Part shown: positions 9,401 to 18,232 of the stretch, piece by piece
Position numbering within the stretch: the stretch's first letter is position 1
Layout of the letters: every line of letters starts with the position of its first letter
Origin: Medakamo hakoo
Taxonomy: Eukaryota > Chlorophyta > Trebouxiophyceae > Coccomyxaceae
Reading direction: 5' to 3'
Assembly (NCBI GenBank): GCA_026636295.1
Contig: CP089453.1
Location: 434,001 to 498,000 of the forward strand
Length of the DNA: 64,000 nucleotides
The notes under the pieces: generated by a model
The model's input: only the letters and a program-made list of their open reading frames with translations
What the model was told of the DNA's origin: nothing
Database searches by the model: none
Made by a program: the position numbers and the translations under genes

Positions 9401-12284
9401 CCAGAGCCGCCGCCACCGCAGCAGGCGGCACGGATGCATCTTCGTCAGCCTCTAAGGCCGCGTCTAAGAGCAGGCCGGCTAAAGTGGACCGGCCTGCCGC
9501 GGACAAGGACGGGGCGCGGGCGATGAGGGCGCCACGGGCCCAGGCAGCGGCTGCAGCGAGCGCGGCGGGCGACGGCTCCTCTGCATCCAAGCCCGAGGAC
9601 GAGGAGGACGAGGCGCTCGAGCCGTCGTCTTCACTGCAGCTGGACGGCAACGAGCCCTCGGACGAGTAGTCCTCTTCGCCGTCAGAAGACGGCGACGCGG
9701 CTTTGGCCGCCTGTTTCAGCGGCGGCCGGGCTGCCTTTTCCAGCGAGGGCGGACGCGCGGCTCCGCCAGCCGCGGCCGCGAGCGCAACCGCCGCTTCGCC
9801 GGCGGCCGGGCGCAGGTCGCCGGTGGCTGGGAGGGCGAGGACGGATGGAAGAGCGAGGGCCAGGACGCGCGCCGCGGCCTCGCCCTCACCGCTGTCCAGG
9901 GCGGCCGCCAGGGTGGAGAGCGCGTGCGACAGTGCAGCCTTGGACGCGAGCGGCGCGCCGCCCGCGCCCGACAGCAAGGCCGCCGTCGCGGCGGTCGCAG
10001 CCGCGTCGGCGGCGGCTTCACCGCCCGCCACGGCAGATACCACGGCTGCCAGCGCCGCATCCGTCTCGGCGCCACGCCAGGCGGGCGAGCCCGCGTCCGC
10101 GGCAGCGCCCAGGCGGGCGAGCAGCGTGGCGAGGGCGGCCGTCTGTCCGCCCTCGGCCCAGGCCGCCAGCAGGGCCCGTGCAGACGCGGCGCCCGCCTCC
10201 CCGCCCGCCCGGGCCACGGCCAACAGGACGTCTGCCCGGCCAGCTGCCGTCGGCGCGGTCAGCAGGGCGTCGGCGGCGGCGGCGAGGCTGAGGCCGGCGG
10301 CGTCGGTGGTGGATGGAGAGGCGGCGGCCGCGCCACCCTCTCCACCTCCCGCCACGCCCGCGACGGCCGCCGGGTGGCGCTCAATCAAGGAGGCCAGCAG
10401 GGTGGTCGCCTCGGCTGGCTGGTGGTGGCCGGGTGACGCGCCGCCTAAAGCCGGCACGAGCGGGCGGGCCAGGGCGGCAGCGAGCGCAGCCGCGCCTGCT
10501 TTGCGGTCGGCCGACTCGCCCGCCGCGGCGTCAACGGCAGCGACCAGTGCACCCATCGCTTTGAAAGCCGGGCTAGACGAAGAACCGGAAACCATGGCAT
10601 CGGATAAGGTCGGCGGGCACACGGCTTCCAGCGCCGCCAGGACCGCGGCCCAGGCGGCCGGGTGCGCACCGGGCCGGGCGCAGTCGGCCACCGCGCCGCT
10701 CGCGGCTTCAAGCGCCGAGCCGTCACCCGCCAGGGCCGCAGGCAGGACGCGAGTGCCTAGCGGGCTGGTCGGACCCACCAACGCTGACACAGCGCCGTCG
10801 CCACCAAGGGCGCCGGCGTTGCCCAAGCCCCAGCGGCAGCCCTCGCGAAAGGCGGCTGCAGCTGCGCCGGCGCCCACGCCCGCCGCCGCCACGCCCGACC
10901 AGGCCGCGTCCAGCAGAGCAGCCAGGGACACGGCACCGTCGGGAAGCAGAGCGGCCGTCGGCGCGGTCGCCAGCAAAGGCAGCAGGCCGCGCGCGGCGGG
11001 TGCTGAGGGCAGCGGGCGGGCGAGCGCGGCCACAATGCCAGGCAAGACGGCCGAGCGCGCACTCCCGGCCAGCCCGCCCCACGCCGCCGCACCGCCGCCG
11101 TCCGCTAGAGACGACAGGCGCAGGGCCGCATCCCAGAGCGCCGCCGCGGGCGTCGCGTCCTTGTCGCCCAGGGCGCGGAAGATGGGAGGGGCGAGCAGGT
11201 CGGCGCGGCGGGCGGCCGCAGCGGGCGCCGCGGCCGCGAGCGCGCCGACCGCTCGGGCCGCCGCCGCCCGCACGGCGGGCGTGCCGGATGATAAAGCCGT
11301 GGAGAGTAATGGCTTGCCGGCTAGGGATGTAGCTTCGATGGAGGAGGTGCCCGCCACGATGGCGGCGGCGCGGGCGGCGGCTTTCTTTGCCGCGCGGCTG
11401 GACGGGTGAGGCGCGCAGGCGGTGGAGGTGGAGGCGCCGTCGCCGTCGCCTTCCCCTCCCTCTTCCCCGTCAGCGCCGCTACCGACCAGCAGGTCGACCA
11501 CTGCATTCGCCACTTCATCCAGCACGCCCGGTGCGACGGCGGACTCGGGCTCGGCCAGGCGGGCGACCAGCGCCGCGCCAGCCCGCAGGGCCGCGGCACG
11601 CGCCCTGTCCGCCCGCTCACCCAGGTCTTCTTCGCCCGCGTTGCTCCCGCCCGCCTCCCAGCCCAGGTCCACGGGCCGGGCGCGGGCGGCCAGCGTCAGA
11701 GCGTTTAAAATGTCCGACCGGGCGTAGGCCAGGGCGGCGCCGAGTTTGGGCGCTGTCGGAAAGGCAGCGCTCCAGCCAGCGCTCGCCGCCCTGCCCACGT
11801 CGCTCGCCGCGTCCGCGGTCGCCAGCCACCAGGGCCCCGCCACAGACTTGAAATGCGGGGCGAACGACCGGCCCAGGGCAGACGACAGCGCTGCCAGCGA
11901 CCGGACGACTTCCAGGCGCACGGGGCGGGCTGGGTCGAGGACGAGGCGCGGGAGTGCTTCGGCGAGCGGTGGGAGGAGCGACGCCAGGTCGGACGGGGGC
12001 CGCGATCCGTCGGCCGCCGCTTCACCCAGGGCCCGCGCGGCCTTGGCCCGGGTCGTACCATCTTTTTTGGCCAGGCGGCGCAGGTGCAGGTCCAGGTCCG
12101 GCGGCGGCGGCGGCGGCAGGACGGTGGCGGACGGCGTGGTCGGCTGGTCGGCCGGCGCCGCCGCCGCCGCTGTTTCCAGCCGCTGCGAGCCCACAAAGCC
12201 GCCAAAGCCGACCGCGGCGCTGGCCGGTGCGGACGCTGCAAAGTCAGCCGCCTTGACTGTGCCGGGCTTTTTGGGCGGGGGCAT
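6432..12284 (-). CDS. LTN1: E3 ubiquitin-protein ligase Listerin
   Basis: Single intronless ORF of 1950 aa. Listerin is the RING ligase of the ribosome quality control complex and ubiquitinates nascent chains stuck on 60S subunits. The N-terminus after a Lys/Pro-rich start contains the family signature SAAVGFGGFVGSQR. The middle is a very long Ala-rich HEAT/ARM solenoid. The C-terminus is the variant RING of listerins: Cys1892-Cys1895, Cys1916-Cys1919, His1924-Cys1927, Cys1941-Cys1944, with CLICYAIV, FHGGCLYKWFRSS and SCPHCQTEW. Length is close to animal (about 1770) and plant (about 1900) homologues. The ATG at 12284 sits directly before the conserved N-terminal motif. Divergent from the acetylornithine aminotransferase gene over a 228-bp spacer. 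For a gene of 5.8 kb in an intron-containing genome, the lack of introns is notable. Confidence 0.9.
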   Translation of the reverse strand: MPPPKKPGTVKAADFAASAPASAAVGFGGFVGSQRLETAAAAAPADQPTTPSATVLPPPPPPDLDLHLRRLAKKDGTTRAKAARALGEAAADGSRPPSDLASLLPPLAEALPRLVLDPARPVRLEVVRSLAALSSALGRSFAPHFKSVAGPWWLATADAASDVGRAASAGWSAAFPTAPKLGAALAYARSDILNALTLAARARPVDLGWEAGGSNAGEEDLGERADRARAAALRAGAALVARLAEPESAVAPGVLDEVANAVVDLLVGSGADGEEGGEGDGDGASTSTACAPHPSSRAAKKAAARAAAIVAGTSSIEATSLAGKPLLSTALSSGTPAVRAAAARAVGALAAAAPAAAARRADLLAPPIFRALGDKDATPAAALWDAALRLSSLADGGGAAAWGGLAGSARSAVLPGIVAALARPLPSAPAARGLLPLLATAPTAALLPDGAVSLAALLDAAWSGVAAAGVGAGAAAAAFREGCRWGLGNAGALGGDGAVSALVGPTSPLGTRVLPAALAGDGSALEAASGAVADCARPGAHPAAWAAVLAALEAVCPPTLSDAMVSGSSSSPAFKAMGALVAAVDAAAGESADRKAGAAALAAALARPLVPALGGASPGHHQPAEATTLLASLIERHPAAVAGVAGGGEGGAAAASPSTTDAAGLSLAAAADALLTAPTAAGRADVLLAVARAGGEAGAASARALLAAWAEGGQTAALATLLARLGAAADAGSPAWRGAETDAALAAVVSAVAGGEAAADAAATAATAALLSGAGGAPLASKAALSHALSTLAAALDSGEGEAAARVLALALPSVLALPATGDLRPAAGEAAVALAAAAGGAARPPSLEKAARPPLKQAAKAASPSSDGEEDYSSEGSLPSSCSEDDGSSASSSSSSGLDAEEPSPAALAAAAAWARGALIARAPSLSAAGRSTLAGLLLDAALEADEDASVPPAAVAAALADAVRVEGGGGAGPLSPAAAAETLDAALAVSDAPVPLLAALMAECGPEVALMREQGVRTAEAAALLVEGEGGGGGEGGGGGGGRAVRRAARAAAAWLASPASPPSAAGAVLTALLAEGDEDEDAAAASASSRLLRSGAGGHAAAGLRAAWAASAGSFPLAPRPAAALPAAAAAFRTDDEAALTESGLPALATAALDAAAKLPSLAQAAAGTGSDVALRAAAAALSTAAACFPPPSSLATPAEQAALSAALERQLAGERAAAAAAAVAARLDGGGGGVQEAARDDGDEHGAAPSSTPAALAEAAMAALTAAAIQVAAPVITPSAWPDVIRRVRAGVGGAVAGVEAAAEATAAAAVSAARALAGPAGEDAPPEAALEMLRRLSMGGGPAAKAAVGRSAGPVAAALSENDIPAAAERWSACFTALAARFDGPGATTPPPPAWTVARADALADTARAGLALGVVDAVVAAASGGGGAAETNLAATAAAAWAASCPATAALGAAGLAAAARDPDPSFANSALVEADAWGEETGVDGAGALLATATAVACCGGPPARRAALALLTRPDAPSGLARLVEPVIPADDDADMGAFGGGESSSSDDEGGGGGRAGPAAAVAAALEAAGVRPDLASRLAAPTTMHSGHARLPGYLAAWALVLCRLEALAPGSPARAALGQALHETCEVGGGGGGSRAASGLSAFLDDVVGLMPLDLGGATAKKKAESGRRVAPAPAPGAAAAAAAAARAGGLSTAAAWTLAAALASTPPPSPATSPLSESMPLAPALYRAALRCAPASVRVWFAGLRHRRLAAALESYTASAESPAIIAGELAGAAGVGPGTGADAVPGWAVRTAPGAREALASLTVEDGAALELAIALPPGWPLRPPSVSVRRAVGVPDARLRRWMLSIAAFLRAQNGGLAGAVRLWRANVAREFSGLEECLICYAIVAAGGEGGGGGGLPRKACRTCGKKFHGGCLYKWFRSSAKAASCPHCQTEWGV

Positions 12285-12512
12285 CTTGGGTGTATGGGGG
12301 GCCCCGCGCTCCGCCCTGTTTTTGTGTTGCGTTTCTGATGCGAGAGAGCGCGCCGAAACGCTCTCCCCACGCTCTCACTCTCGCCAAACGTCGGGGCTGA
12401 GAAATAAAACACACACGTCGCGTTCGCTTCCCGTCACGCACGTACCCCGTTCAGGGAACCGCCTACACGCCCACGTGCACGACTGTCTACAGTCCCCACA
12501 ACACAACCTTTC
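12285..12512. promoter_or_regulatory. Divergent promoter region LTN1 / acetylornithine aminotransferase
   Basis: The 228 bp between two head-to-head start codons (12284 minus, 12513 plus) must contain both promoters and both 5'UTRs. It is AT-richer than the flanks (for example GAGAAATAAAACACACACG). No clear TATA box was identified. Confidence 0.45.
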
Positions 12513-14226
12513 ATGTCGGCCCTGCCCCGCCCGGCCCCGGCGTCGGGCCTCGCGCAGCACCGGCTAGCCCGCGCGCCGGCGGCGGTGCGGTGCCGCCGCG
12601 CGGCCGTCCAGGTACGAGTTTTGGGCGTGCATGCGCGATGGCCAGGTAGCAAACATGCTTGGGCATCTATCTGACGAGCGGAAGCGTTGGAACAACGGCG
12701 TGGTCGTGCCGCAGCGCCATGAAAAGGGCCGGGCTAGGGCACCGAATTCGCTCCGTCCCCCGACCTGGCCGCCCTCACGCCCCGCCCGTCCAAAACCTCA
12801 CGCCTTCCCAACACCACCAGCCCGTCACCGCCGCGCCCGCCTCGGCCACCGCTCCAACCACCTCGTCCCTGACCGCCGACGTCGTCGCGGGCGAAGGCAA
12901 GTACATCCTCCAGACCTACGCCCGCCCGGCGGACACCGTCTTCGTGTCCGGGTCCGGGTGCCGCCTGACCGACGCCAACGGCAAGTCCTACCTCGACCTC
13001 GCCGCCGGCATCGCCGTCAACGCGCTCGGCCACTCCGACCCGCGCTGGGTGGCGGCGGTGACGGACCAGGCGGGCGCCCTGTGCCACGTGTCCAACCTGT
13101 ACCACACGGAGCCGCAGGTGAGGGGAGGGAGGGAGAGGGAGGGAAGGCGGAGAGGGGGAGAGAGAGGGGGTGGTTGGGAGAGAGAAGAAAAAAGCCTCAC
13201 GCGTTTTTCTTCCCATTTTTCTGCCAAACCCAACCCCAGGTCCGCCTCGCCCAGCGCCTGGTCGAGTCCTCCTTCGCCGACCGCGTCTTTTTCTGCAATT
13301 CTGGCACAGAAGCAAACGAGGCCGCCCTGAAATTCGCGCGCAAGTGGGCCAAAATCCGGGCGGGCGTCGACCCGTACGACGAGCGCGCCGCGCCGTCCGC
13401 TCCGTCCGGCCTGCTGTCCTTCGACAACTGCTTCCACGGCCGGACCATGGGCGCGCTCGCCCTCACCTACAAGGTCCAGTACAAGACGCCGTTTGGGCCT
13501 GGGTTGCCGGGCGTGGAGTCCGTGCCATTTTTGGACTTGGACGCGGCGCGTGCCGTCCTCGCCCGCGGCCAGACGGCCGCCGTGTTTGTGGAACCCTTGC
13601 AAGGTGAGGGCGGCGTCCACCCGGCGAGCGCCGCATTCTTGAAGGGCCTGCGAGCCGCGTGCGATGCCGCGGGCGCGCTGCTGGTCTTCGACGAGGTCCA
13701 GGTCGGCCTCGGCCGCACGGGCACGCTGTGGGGCCACGACCACTTCGGCGTGGCGCCGGACATCATGACCCTCGCCAAACCGCTGGCCGGCGGGCTGCCC
13801 ATCGGCGCCGTGCTCATGACGCAGGCCGTCGCGGACGCCATGGCGCCGGGCGACCACGGCTCCACGTTTGCGGGCAACCCGCTGGTCTGTGCGGCCGGGT
13901 GCGCAGTCTTTGACGCCGTCTCCGAGCCGGCCTTCCTGAAAAACGTCGCCGCGGTCGGTGATCGTTTACGCGCAGGTTTGAAGGCGGGGCTGGCCGGCGT
14001 GCCGGGCGTCGTCGACGTCCGCGGGCTGGGCCTCATCTCCGGCGTGGAGCTCGACCGCCCGGCGGGCGGCGTCGTCGGGCGCGCCCGCGAGGCCGGCCTG
14101 CTTATCCTGACGGCGGGCGCGGGCAATGTGATCCGCCTGGTCCCGCCCCTGGTCCTGACGGCGGCGGAAGCGGATGAGGCGGTGGAGTTGCTCGTGCCGG
14201 CGATCAAAGCGGAACTCGCGGCGTGA
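12513..14226 (+). CDS. argD: N-acetylornithine aminotransferase, probably plastid-targeted
   Basis: Three exons: 12513-12611, 12821-13117, 13240-14226 (phase-0 introns of 209 and 122 nt, GT-AG), 460 aa. The enzyme is PLP-dependent and uses glutamate to convert N-acetylglutamate semialdehyde to N-acetylornithine in arginine synthesis. Exon 1 encodes a leader rich in Arg/Ala ([20 protein letters not shown]) that looks like a transit peptide. The core has [17 protein letters not shown], the glycine loop [24 protein letters not shown] and the PLP lysine in [14 protein letters not shown] (Lys312), with GSTFAGNP near the end. Exon 1 is short and is called from the ATG plus leader properties and an exact phase-0 splice, so the start is less certain than the core. 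It lies 80 bp from the convergent IMPACT-family gene and about 1 kb from another class-III aminotransferase. Confidence 0.88.
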
Positions 14227-14306
14227 TGGGTGGGTGGGGGCGCAAAGGTTTTTTTTTTGTGTGGGATGGAATGGGCGTCGTGTTGTCCTACAGCTCCCCC
14301 TCTCTT

Positions 14307-15125
14307 CTACTCGGCGTCCACCACCACGCTCGCCCGTCCAGCCGTCCGGCCCGACAGGTTGTCCACTAAATCCCGCAAGCCCGACATGGGCGCGGACGCA
14401 CGCAAGCTGACCCGCCCGTCCGCGCCATAGCTCTCGCCCTCCACCCCGCCGCCCGCCGCGGCGACGGTCGAGTACACCGTTCCCACGTCTCCTAAAGGCG
14501 CACTGATGGTCACGCCCACGCTCGGCTCGACTTCCAGGCGCTGGGCGCCGCGCAGGCACTCCCGCGCCGCGGCCGCGTACGCGCGCATCAGCCCGCCCGC
14601 GCCCAGCTTTGGTCCGCCGCGGTACCGCACGACCAGGACGGCGACGCCGTCCACGCCCTCGGCCTCGATGGCGGCGAGGATGGGCCGGCCTGCCGTGCCC
14701 GCGGGTTCGCCGTCGTCCGTGCACCGAGCTGAAGCACCGCACACGACCGCCCAGACGTTGTGAGACGCGGCCTCGTCGCGGGCCGCGGCGATGCAGCGGG
14801 CGGCGTCGTCCGGGCTCGAGACCGGCCAGGCCGTCGTGACGAACCGGGATTTTTTAACCTCGTACGTGTTGGTGTGGGGGGCGGACAGGGTGACGAAGGC
14901 CGTGCGCCGGCCGCCGGCGGACGTGCCGGGCGCTGCGGGCGCGGCTGCAGTCGAGGTCGAGGTTGACGCCAGGCCGCTGGCCAGCGGGGTCGTGTCGGCC
15001 GCGTCGGCCTCGCCGCCGCCCGCCGACATCGCCGCCGCGCCCGGCATGGGCGGCGCGCGTCTGCGAGGGTGCAGGGCGGCCCGAACACGCGCGTGCAGGG
15101 ACAAGGCCCGGTGGGGCGCCAGCAT
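14307..15125 (-). CDS. IMPACT/YigZ (UPF0029) family protein
   Basis: Single exon, 272 aa. The UPF0029 fold occurs in bacterial YigZ and at the C-terminus of eukaryotic IMPACT/Yih1, which modulate GCN2 signalling. Seen here are KKSRFVTTAWPVSSPDDA, the family hallmark DDGEPAGTAGRPIL, and VVRYRGGPKLGAGGLMRAY, followed by a DUF1949-like C-terminal domain. There is no RWD domain, so the architecture is YigZ-like, not IMPACT-like. The first 60 residues are Arg/Ala/Ser-rich (HRALSLHARVRAALHPRRR), compatible with an organelle leader. It may therefore be an organellar YigZ homologue; the exact role of the family is unknown. It shares a 110-bp divergent spacer with the downstream aminotransferase gene. 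Confidence 0.82.
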   Translation of the reverse strand: MLAPHRALSLHARVRAALHPRRRAPPMPGAAAMSAGGGEADAADTTPLASGLASTSTSTAAAPAAPGTSAGGRRTAFVTLSAPHTNTYEVKKSRFVTTAWPVSSPDDAARCIAAARDEAASHNVWAVVCGASARCTDDGEPAGTAGRPILAAIEAEGVDGVAVLVVRYRGGPKLGAGGLMRAYAAAARECLRGAQRLEVEPSVGVTISAPLGDVGTVYSTVAAAGGGVEGESYGADGRVSLRASAPMSGLRDLVDNLSGRTAGRASVVVDAE

Positions 15126-15235
15126 GTCGTTGCTCTTGTTCTTCTTTGTGTGAGCAGAGGCATGCGACCGCGGCCCCCCGCGCCCTCTTCATTCTCCCTT
15201 CTTTTTTTTCTGTCCGACCCGACACAAGGAGGAGG
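15126..15235. promoter_or_regulatory. 110-bp divergent promoter between IMPACT-family gene and class-III aminotransferase
   Basis: Start codons face away at 15125 (minus) and 15236 (plus). The spacer contains a T-run in a pyrimidine tract and a purine stretch GGAGGAGG directly before the plus-strand ATG. There is no room for separate promoters, so a shared one is inferred. Confidence 0.45.
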
Positions 15236-16774
15236 ATGCGCCTCTCATCCCTGGCCCGTGCGGCGGGGCCGTTGGAGAGCGCTGCTCGGCAGGGCGACCT
15301 CGGACCCATCCTGAAACACCTGAGCCCGGCCGTGGCCAAGCTGACGGTGAGGACGACGGCGGCGACGAACAAAAAAGAAACGGCGTGCCTTCCGCCCGCC
15401 TGCCCACCCCCACCGGCGCGCCCTCACGCCCTCCCCCACCCACACCCACATCCACACACCCCTCAGGATTGCATCGCCGACACAGCGTCCGGCTGCCGCG
15501 TCACCACCACCGACGGCCGCACCCTGCTCGACTGCGCCGGCGGCATCGGCGTCACGTCCACGGGCCACGCCCACCCAAAGGTCGCGGCTGCCATCGCGGC
15601 CCAGGCGGCGCGCCTCACCAACGCCCAGCAAAACCTGTTTCCGGCGTCCGTCCCGCTGGCCGGCCTGCTCGACCGCCTCAACCGCATCGTGCCTGAAGGC
15701 CTGAACACCTACTTCTTCAGCAATTCCGGGTCCGAGGCCATCGACCAGGCCATGAAGATCGCGCGCGCGGCGACGGGCCGGCCCTGGATCGTGTCGTTCG
15801 ACCACGGCTTCCACGGCCGCACGCTTGGCGCGCTGTCCCTGACCAACGCCAAGGCCGTCTACCGGGCCGGCTTCTCCCCCCTGGTCCCGTCCACCGCGGC
15901 CGCGCGGTACCCGGGCTGCCTGCGGTGCCCGACCCGCCTGGCCGCGGCCGACGGGGACGCCTGGTACGGCCTCGCCCCCCGCCTGGGCGGCCCCGGCTTC
16001 CCCGCCTTCGCCGACCGGCGGTGCTGCAACGAACCGCTGGACGCCCTGGCCTGGCAGCTGAAGCAGCAGGTCCCCGCGGACGAGGTCGCGGCGGTCGTGG
16101 TGGAGCCCATCCTGGGCGAGGGCGGCTTCCTGACGCCGCCGCCCGCCTTCATGGACTCCCTGCGGTCCCTGTGCGACCGCATCGGCGCCCTGCTCATCGT
16201 GGACGAGGTCCAGTCGGGGGCGGGCCGCACGGGCGCCTGGTGGGGCCACGCCCACGTCATGGCGGGCGCGCCGGACCTCATGGTTTTCGCCAAGGGCATC
16301 GCGTCCGGCTTCCCCTTTGCGGGCGTGGCGGCGCGGGCGGGCCTGCACGACAAGATCGCGGTCGGGTCCATGGGCGGGACGTACGGCGGCAACCCCATGG
16401 CGGCGGCGGCGGCGGCCGCGACGATCGACGTCATCGAAGGCGAAGGCTTGATGGACAACGCTGCGGCGCGCGGGCGCCAGCTGGCTGCCGGCCTGGTCCG
16501 CCTCGCGACTGAAAAAGTGCCGGGCGCCATCATCGACGTGCGCGGCCGCGGCCTCATGCTGGCCGTGGAGTTTGGCGACGGCGCCGGCGGCATGGACGCG
16601 ACGCCGGGCACCGCGGCGGCCGTCGCGGCCGCGGCGGGGAAGCGCGGCCTGATGGTGATGACGGCCGGCGCGCGGGAGGCGCTGCGGTTTTTGCCGCCGC
16701 TGGTCATCAGCGAGGCGGAGGTGGAGGAGGCGCTGGGCGCGTTTGAAGGGGCGGTGGCGGAGGTGTGTGGGTGA
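15236..16774 (+). CDS. Class-III aminotransferase, 4-aminobutyrate aminotransferase (GabT)-like
   Basis: Two exons, 15236-15346 and 15467-16774, 472 aa. PLP enzyme of the ornithine/GABA aminotransferase class. Motifs: TYFFSNSGSEAIDQAMKIAR, DHGFHGRTLGALSLT, VEPILGEGGF, LIVDEVQSGAGRTG and the PLP lysine in FAKGIASGFPFAG (Lys313), then GGTYGGNPMAAAA. The last segments and MAGAPDLMVFAKG are closest to bacterial-type GabT, and RCPTRLAAADGD with RRCCNEP is an extra insertion; substrate specificity cannot be fixed from sequence. The 120-nt intron (GTGAGG...CCTCAG) is a multiple of three and stop-free, so it could be mistaken for coding sequence; its translation is a Pro/His-rich run absent from relatives. 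Exon 1 (MRLSSLARAAGPLESAARQG) may be a mitochondrial leader. Confidence 0.84.
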   Translation: MRLSSLARAAGPLESAARQGDLGPILKHLSPAVAKLTVRTTAATNKKETACLPPACPPPPARPHALPHPHPHPHTPQDCIADTASGCRVTTTDGRTLLDCAGGIGVTSTGHAHPKVAAAIAAQAARLTNAQQNLFPASVPLAGLLDRLNRIVPEGLNTYFFSNSGSEAIDQAMKIARAATGRPWIVSFDHGFHGRTLGALSLTNAKAVYRAGFSPLVPSTAAARYPGCLRCPTRLAAADGDAWYGLAPRLGGPGFPAFADRRCCNEPLDALAWQLKQQVPADEVAAVVVEPILGEGGFLTPPPAFMDSLRSLCDRIGALLIVDEVQSGAGRTGAWWGHAHVMAGAPDLMVFAKGIASGFPFAGVAARAGLHDKIAVGSMGGTYGGNPMAAAAAAATIDVIEGEGLMDNAAARGRQLAAGLVRLATEKVPGAIIDVRGRGLMLAVEFGDGAGGMDATPGTAAAVAAAAGKRGLMVMTAGAREALRFLPPLVISEAEVEEALGAFEGAVAEVCG

Positions 16775-16856
16775 GAGGGGGGTGAGGTGTGTGTGTTGCC
16801 CCCCCGTTCGCATCCCTGTGTTTCCTCTCACACGCCACCAGTCAGTGCGAGTCCTC

Positions 16857-17735
16857 TCACAACACCAGCCCGCCCGCGCCGAGGCTCCCCGTCTGCGCCC
16901 GCACGCCGCTCCACCCCGTGCCTTGAGCGCGGGCACGCACGCGCCCCACCCACTCGCCCAACCAAGCGTCAGACGCTCCCGGCGGCCGGCCCGGGTGGGG
17001 TAAGGCGAAGGAGCAGACGTCGACGGCCGTCGGCTCGCTGCCGTCGGCGAGCACTCCAGGCGGGAGCGGCCACCCCGCGGCCGCGAGGGCGGAGGTGAGG
17101 CCGGCTGGCGGCGCCGCGCGCAGGGCGACCAGGCGGGCGGCCGATGCGGAGAGAGCGCTGTTGCCAGCCGCCGGCACGAGGGCGGCCGGGTAGCCGCACA
17201 GCCAGGCCGCGACCGCCGTGGGTGGGGCGGCGTCGGCCCGCAGGTCAAAGGCGGCAGACGTGGGTGGTGGAGCCGGCACCGCCGCCGCCAGGCTCGCTCC
17301 GAGCTCAGCGGCCGCGCTCGCGCTGCACCATACCGGCTCGCGCGTCGCCGACGACACTTCAACCGGCCAGGGCGGCGGCGCGCCCGCGTCCAGCGGCAAC
17401 CTGACGAGGAAGAGGGCTGGAGCGGGGGCGAAGCCGTCGTCGCACCCGCTGGACGGCGGCGGGTGGAGGCGGGCCAGGGCGATGGCGGCGCTGCCGCCGG
17501 CGCCCAACAGGCGGGTCAAGCCCGCGGCGAAGGCTGCCAGGCCGGCCTCATCCTGGCACGCACGGCCGCCGTAGTCCAGGAGGACGCCAGGGCGCAGGCC
17601 GGCCAGCAGGGCGGACGCGTCGAGCGCGAGGCGGGCGCGGGCGGGGCAGGGCGGGCGGGGTGTGCGGCGGCCACCGCCGCCGCTGCCCTCCACTAACGCC
17701 GCGACCAGGGGGACGATGGCCTCGTGGTCTGTCAT
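16857..17735 (-). CDS. Uncharacterised protein, possibly DUF4504/C1orf74-like
   Basis: A 292-aa ORF starting MTDHEAIVPLVAALVEG. The same frame stays open upstream, but the ATG at 17735 fits best because it overlaps the stop of the BLOC1S1 gene as ATGA. I do not recognise a secure family. Segments LDASALLAGLRPGVLLDYGG, an alternating hydrophobic middle, FDLRAD and VAAWLCGYPAALV resemble my memory of the UPF0739/C1orf74 (DUF4504) family, and the length (about 270 aa) agrees, but this is weak. There is no signal peptide or transmembrane helix. Being directly downstream of BLOC1S1 with a 4-nt overlap, it may be translated from a dicistronic mRNA. It is convergent with the GabT-like gene over 82 bp. 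Confidence 0.6.
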   Translation of the reverse strand: MTDHEAIVPLVAALVEGSGGGGRRTPRPPCPARARLALDASALLAGLRPGVLLDYGGRACQDEAGLAAFAAGLTRLLGAGGSAAIALARLHPPPSSGCDDGFAPAPALFLVRLPLDAGAPPPWPVEVSSATREPVWCSASAAAELGASLAAAVPAPPPTSAAFDLRADAAPPTAVAAWLCGYPAALVPAAGNSALSASAARLVALRAAPPAGLTSALAAAGWPLPPGVLADGSEPTAVDVCSFALPHPGRPPGASDAWLGEWVGRVRARAQGTGWSGVRAQTGSLGAGGLVL

Positions 17736-18232
17736 GCGTCCTCGCCTCGCTCGGCCGGCGGTTTTCCTGGCAGGAACACGGGCGCGCGGCGCCGCCGCGA
17801 GCCTCCTCCACCTCCAGGCGGGCCTGGAGGTGCCTGGGCCTGGTCCTCCTGCCGGCCAGACCCGCCCGCCGGCGGCAGTTGCCCCGCCGCCCGCACCAGC
17901 GCCGCTTCCACACGAGCCAGCTCCGCCACCGTGGCCTCCAAAAAAGAAGTGGAATCGCCCCAACCCCTCAACGCCGCGTCCGCCGCGTCCAGGGCAGTGT
18001 TCCACCCGCCCGCGCGCTCGGACGCCCGCGCGGCGGCCGCCCGCAAAGCCCGCAGTTCCTTGCCTATTTCGCGTTCTAAGGCGAAGGCTGTGCCCGCCCC
18101 TGCGTCAACGGCTTCGAGTGCGGCGGAGGCGGCTGCCCGGGCGGACGCGGCCGCGGCGGCGGCCTCGCGGTCGAGGGTCGCAGACGCGTGCTCCGCGGCC
18201 GCGGCGTGTTTTGCGAGCGGGCGGGCGAACAT
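17732..18232 (-). CDS. BLOC1S1: BLOC-1 subunit 1 homologue (BLOS1/GCN5L1)
   Basis: A 166-aa ORF whose first about 110 residues align along their length with BLOC1S1, a subunit of BLOC-1/BORC that acts on endosomes and lysosomes. MFARPLAKHAAAAEHA matches the MLSRLLKEHQAK start, then Ala-rich helices, REIGKELRALRAAAARASE, and GWNTALDAADAALRGWGDST opposite QWIGMVENFNQALKEIGDVE. The frame continues upstream to 18451 without homology, so the ATG at 18232 was preferred. The C-terminal tail is Gly/Pro/Arg-rich and unconserved. The TGA stop overlaps the ATG of the next gene (ATGA). The PcyA stop is 215 bp upstream on the same strand. Confidence 0.72.
   Translation of the reverse strand: MFARPLAKHAAAAEHASATLDREAAAAAASARAAASAALEAVDAGAGTAFALEREIGKELRALRAAAARASERAGGWNTALDAADAALRGWGDSTSFLEATVAELARVEAALVRAAGQLPPAGGSGRQEDQAQAPPGPPGGGGGSRRRRAPVFLPGKPPAERGEDA

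Noticed and set aside
8686-11409. Long plus-strand open frames antisense to Listerin
   Set aside because: Mirror of the Ala-rich solenoid (codon-complement effect); no independent support.
15245-17362. Minus-strand open frame of 705 codons opposite the GabT-like gene
   Set aside because: Shadow of the plus-strand exons; no conserved motif.
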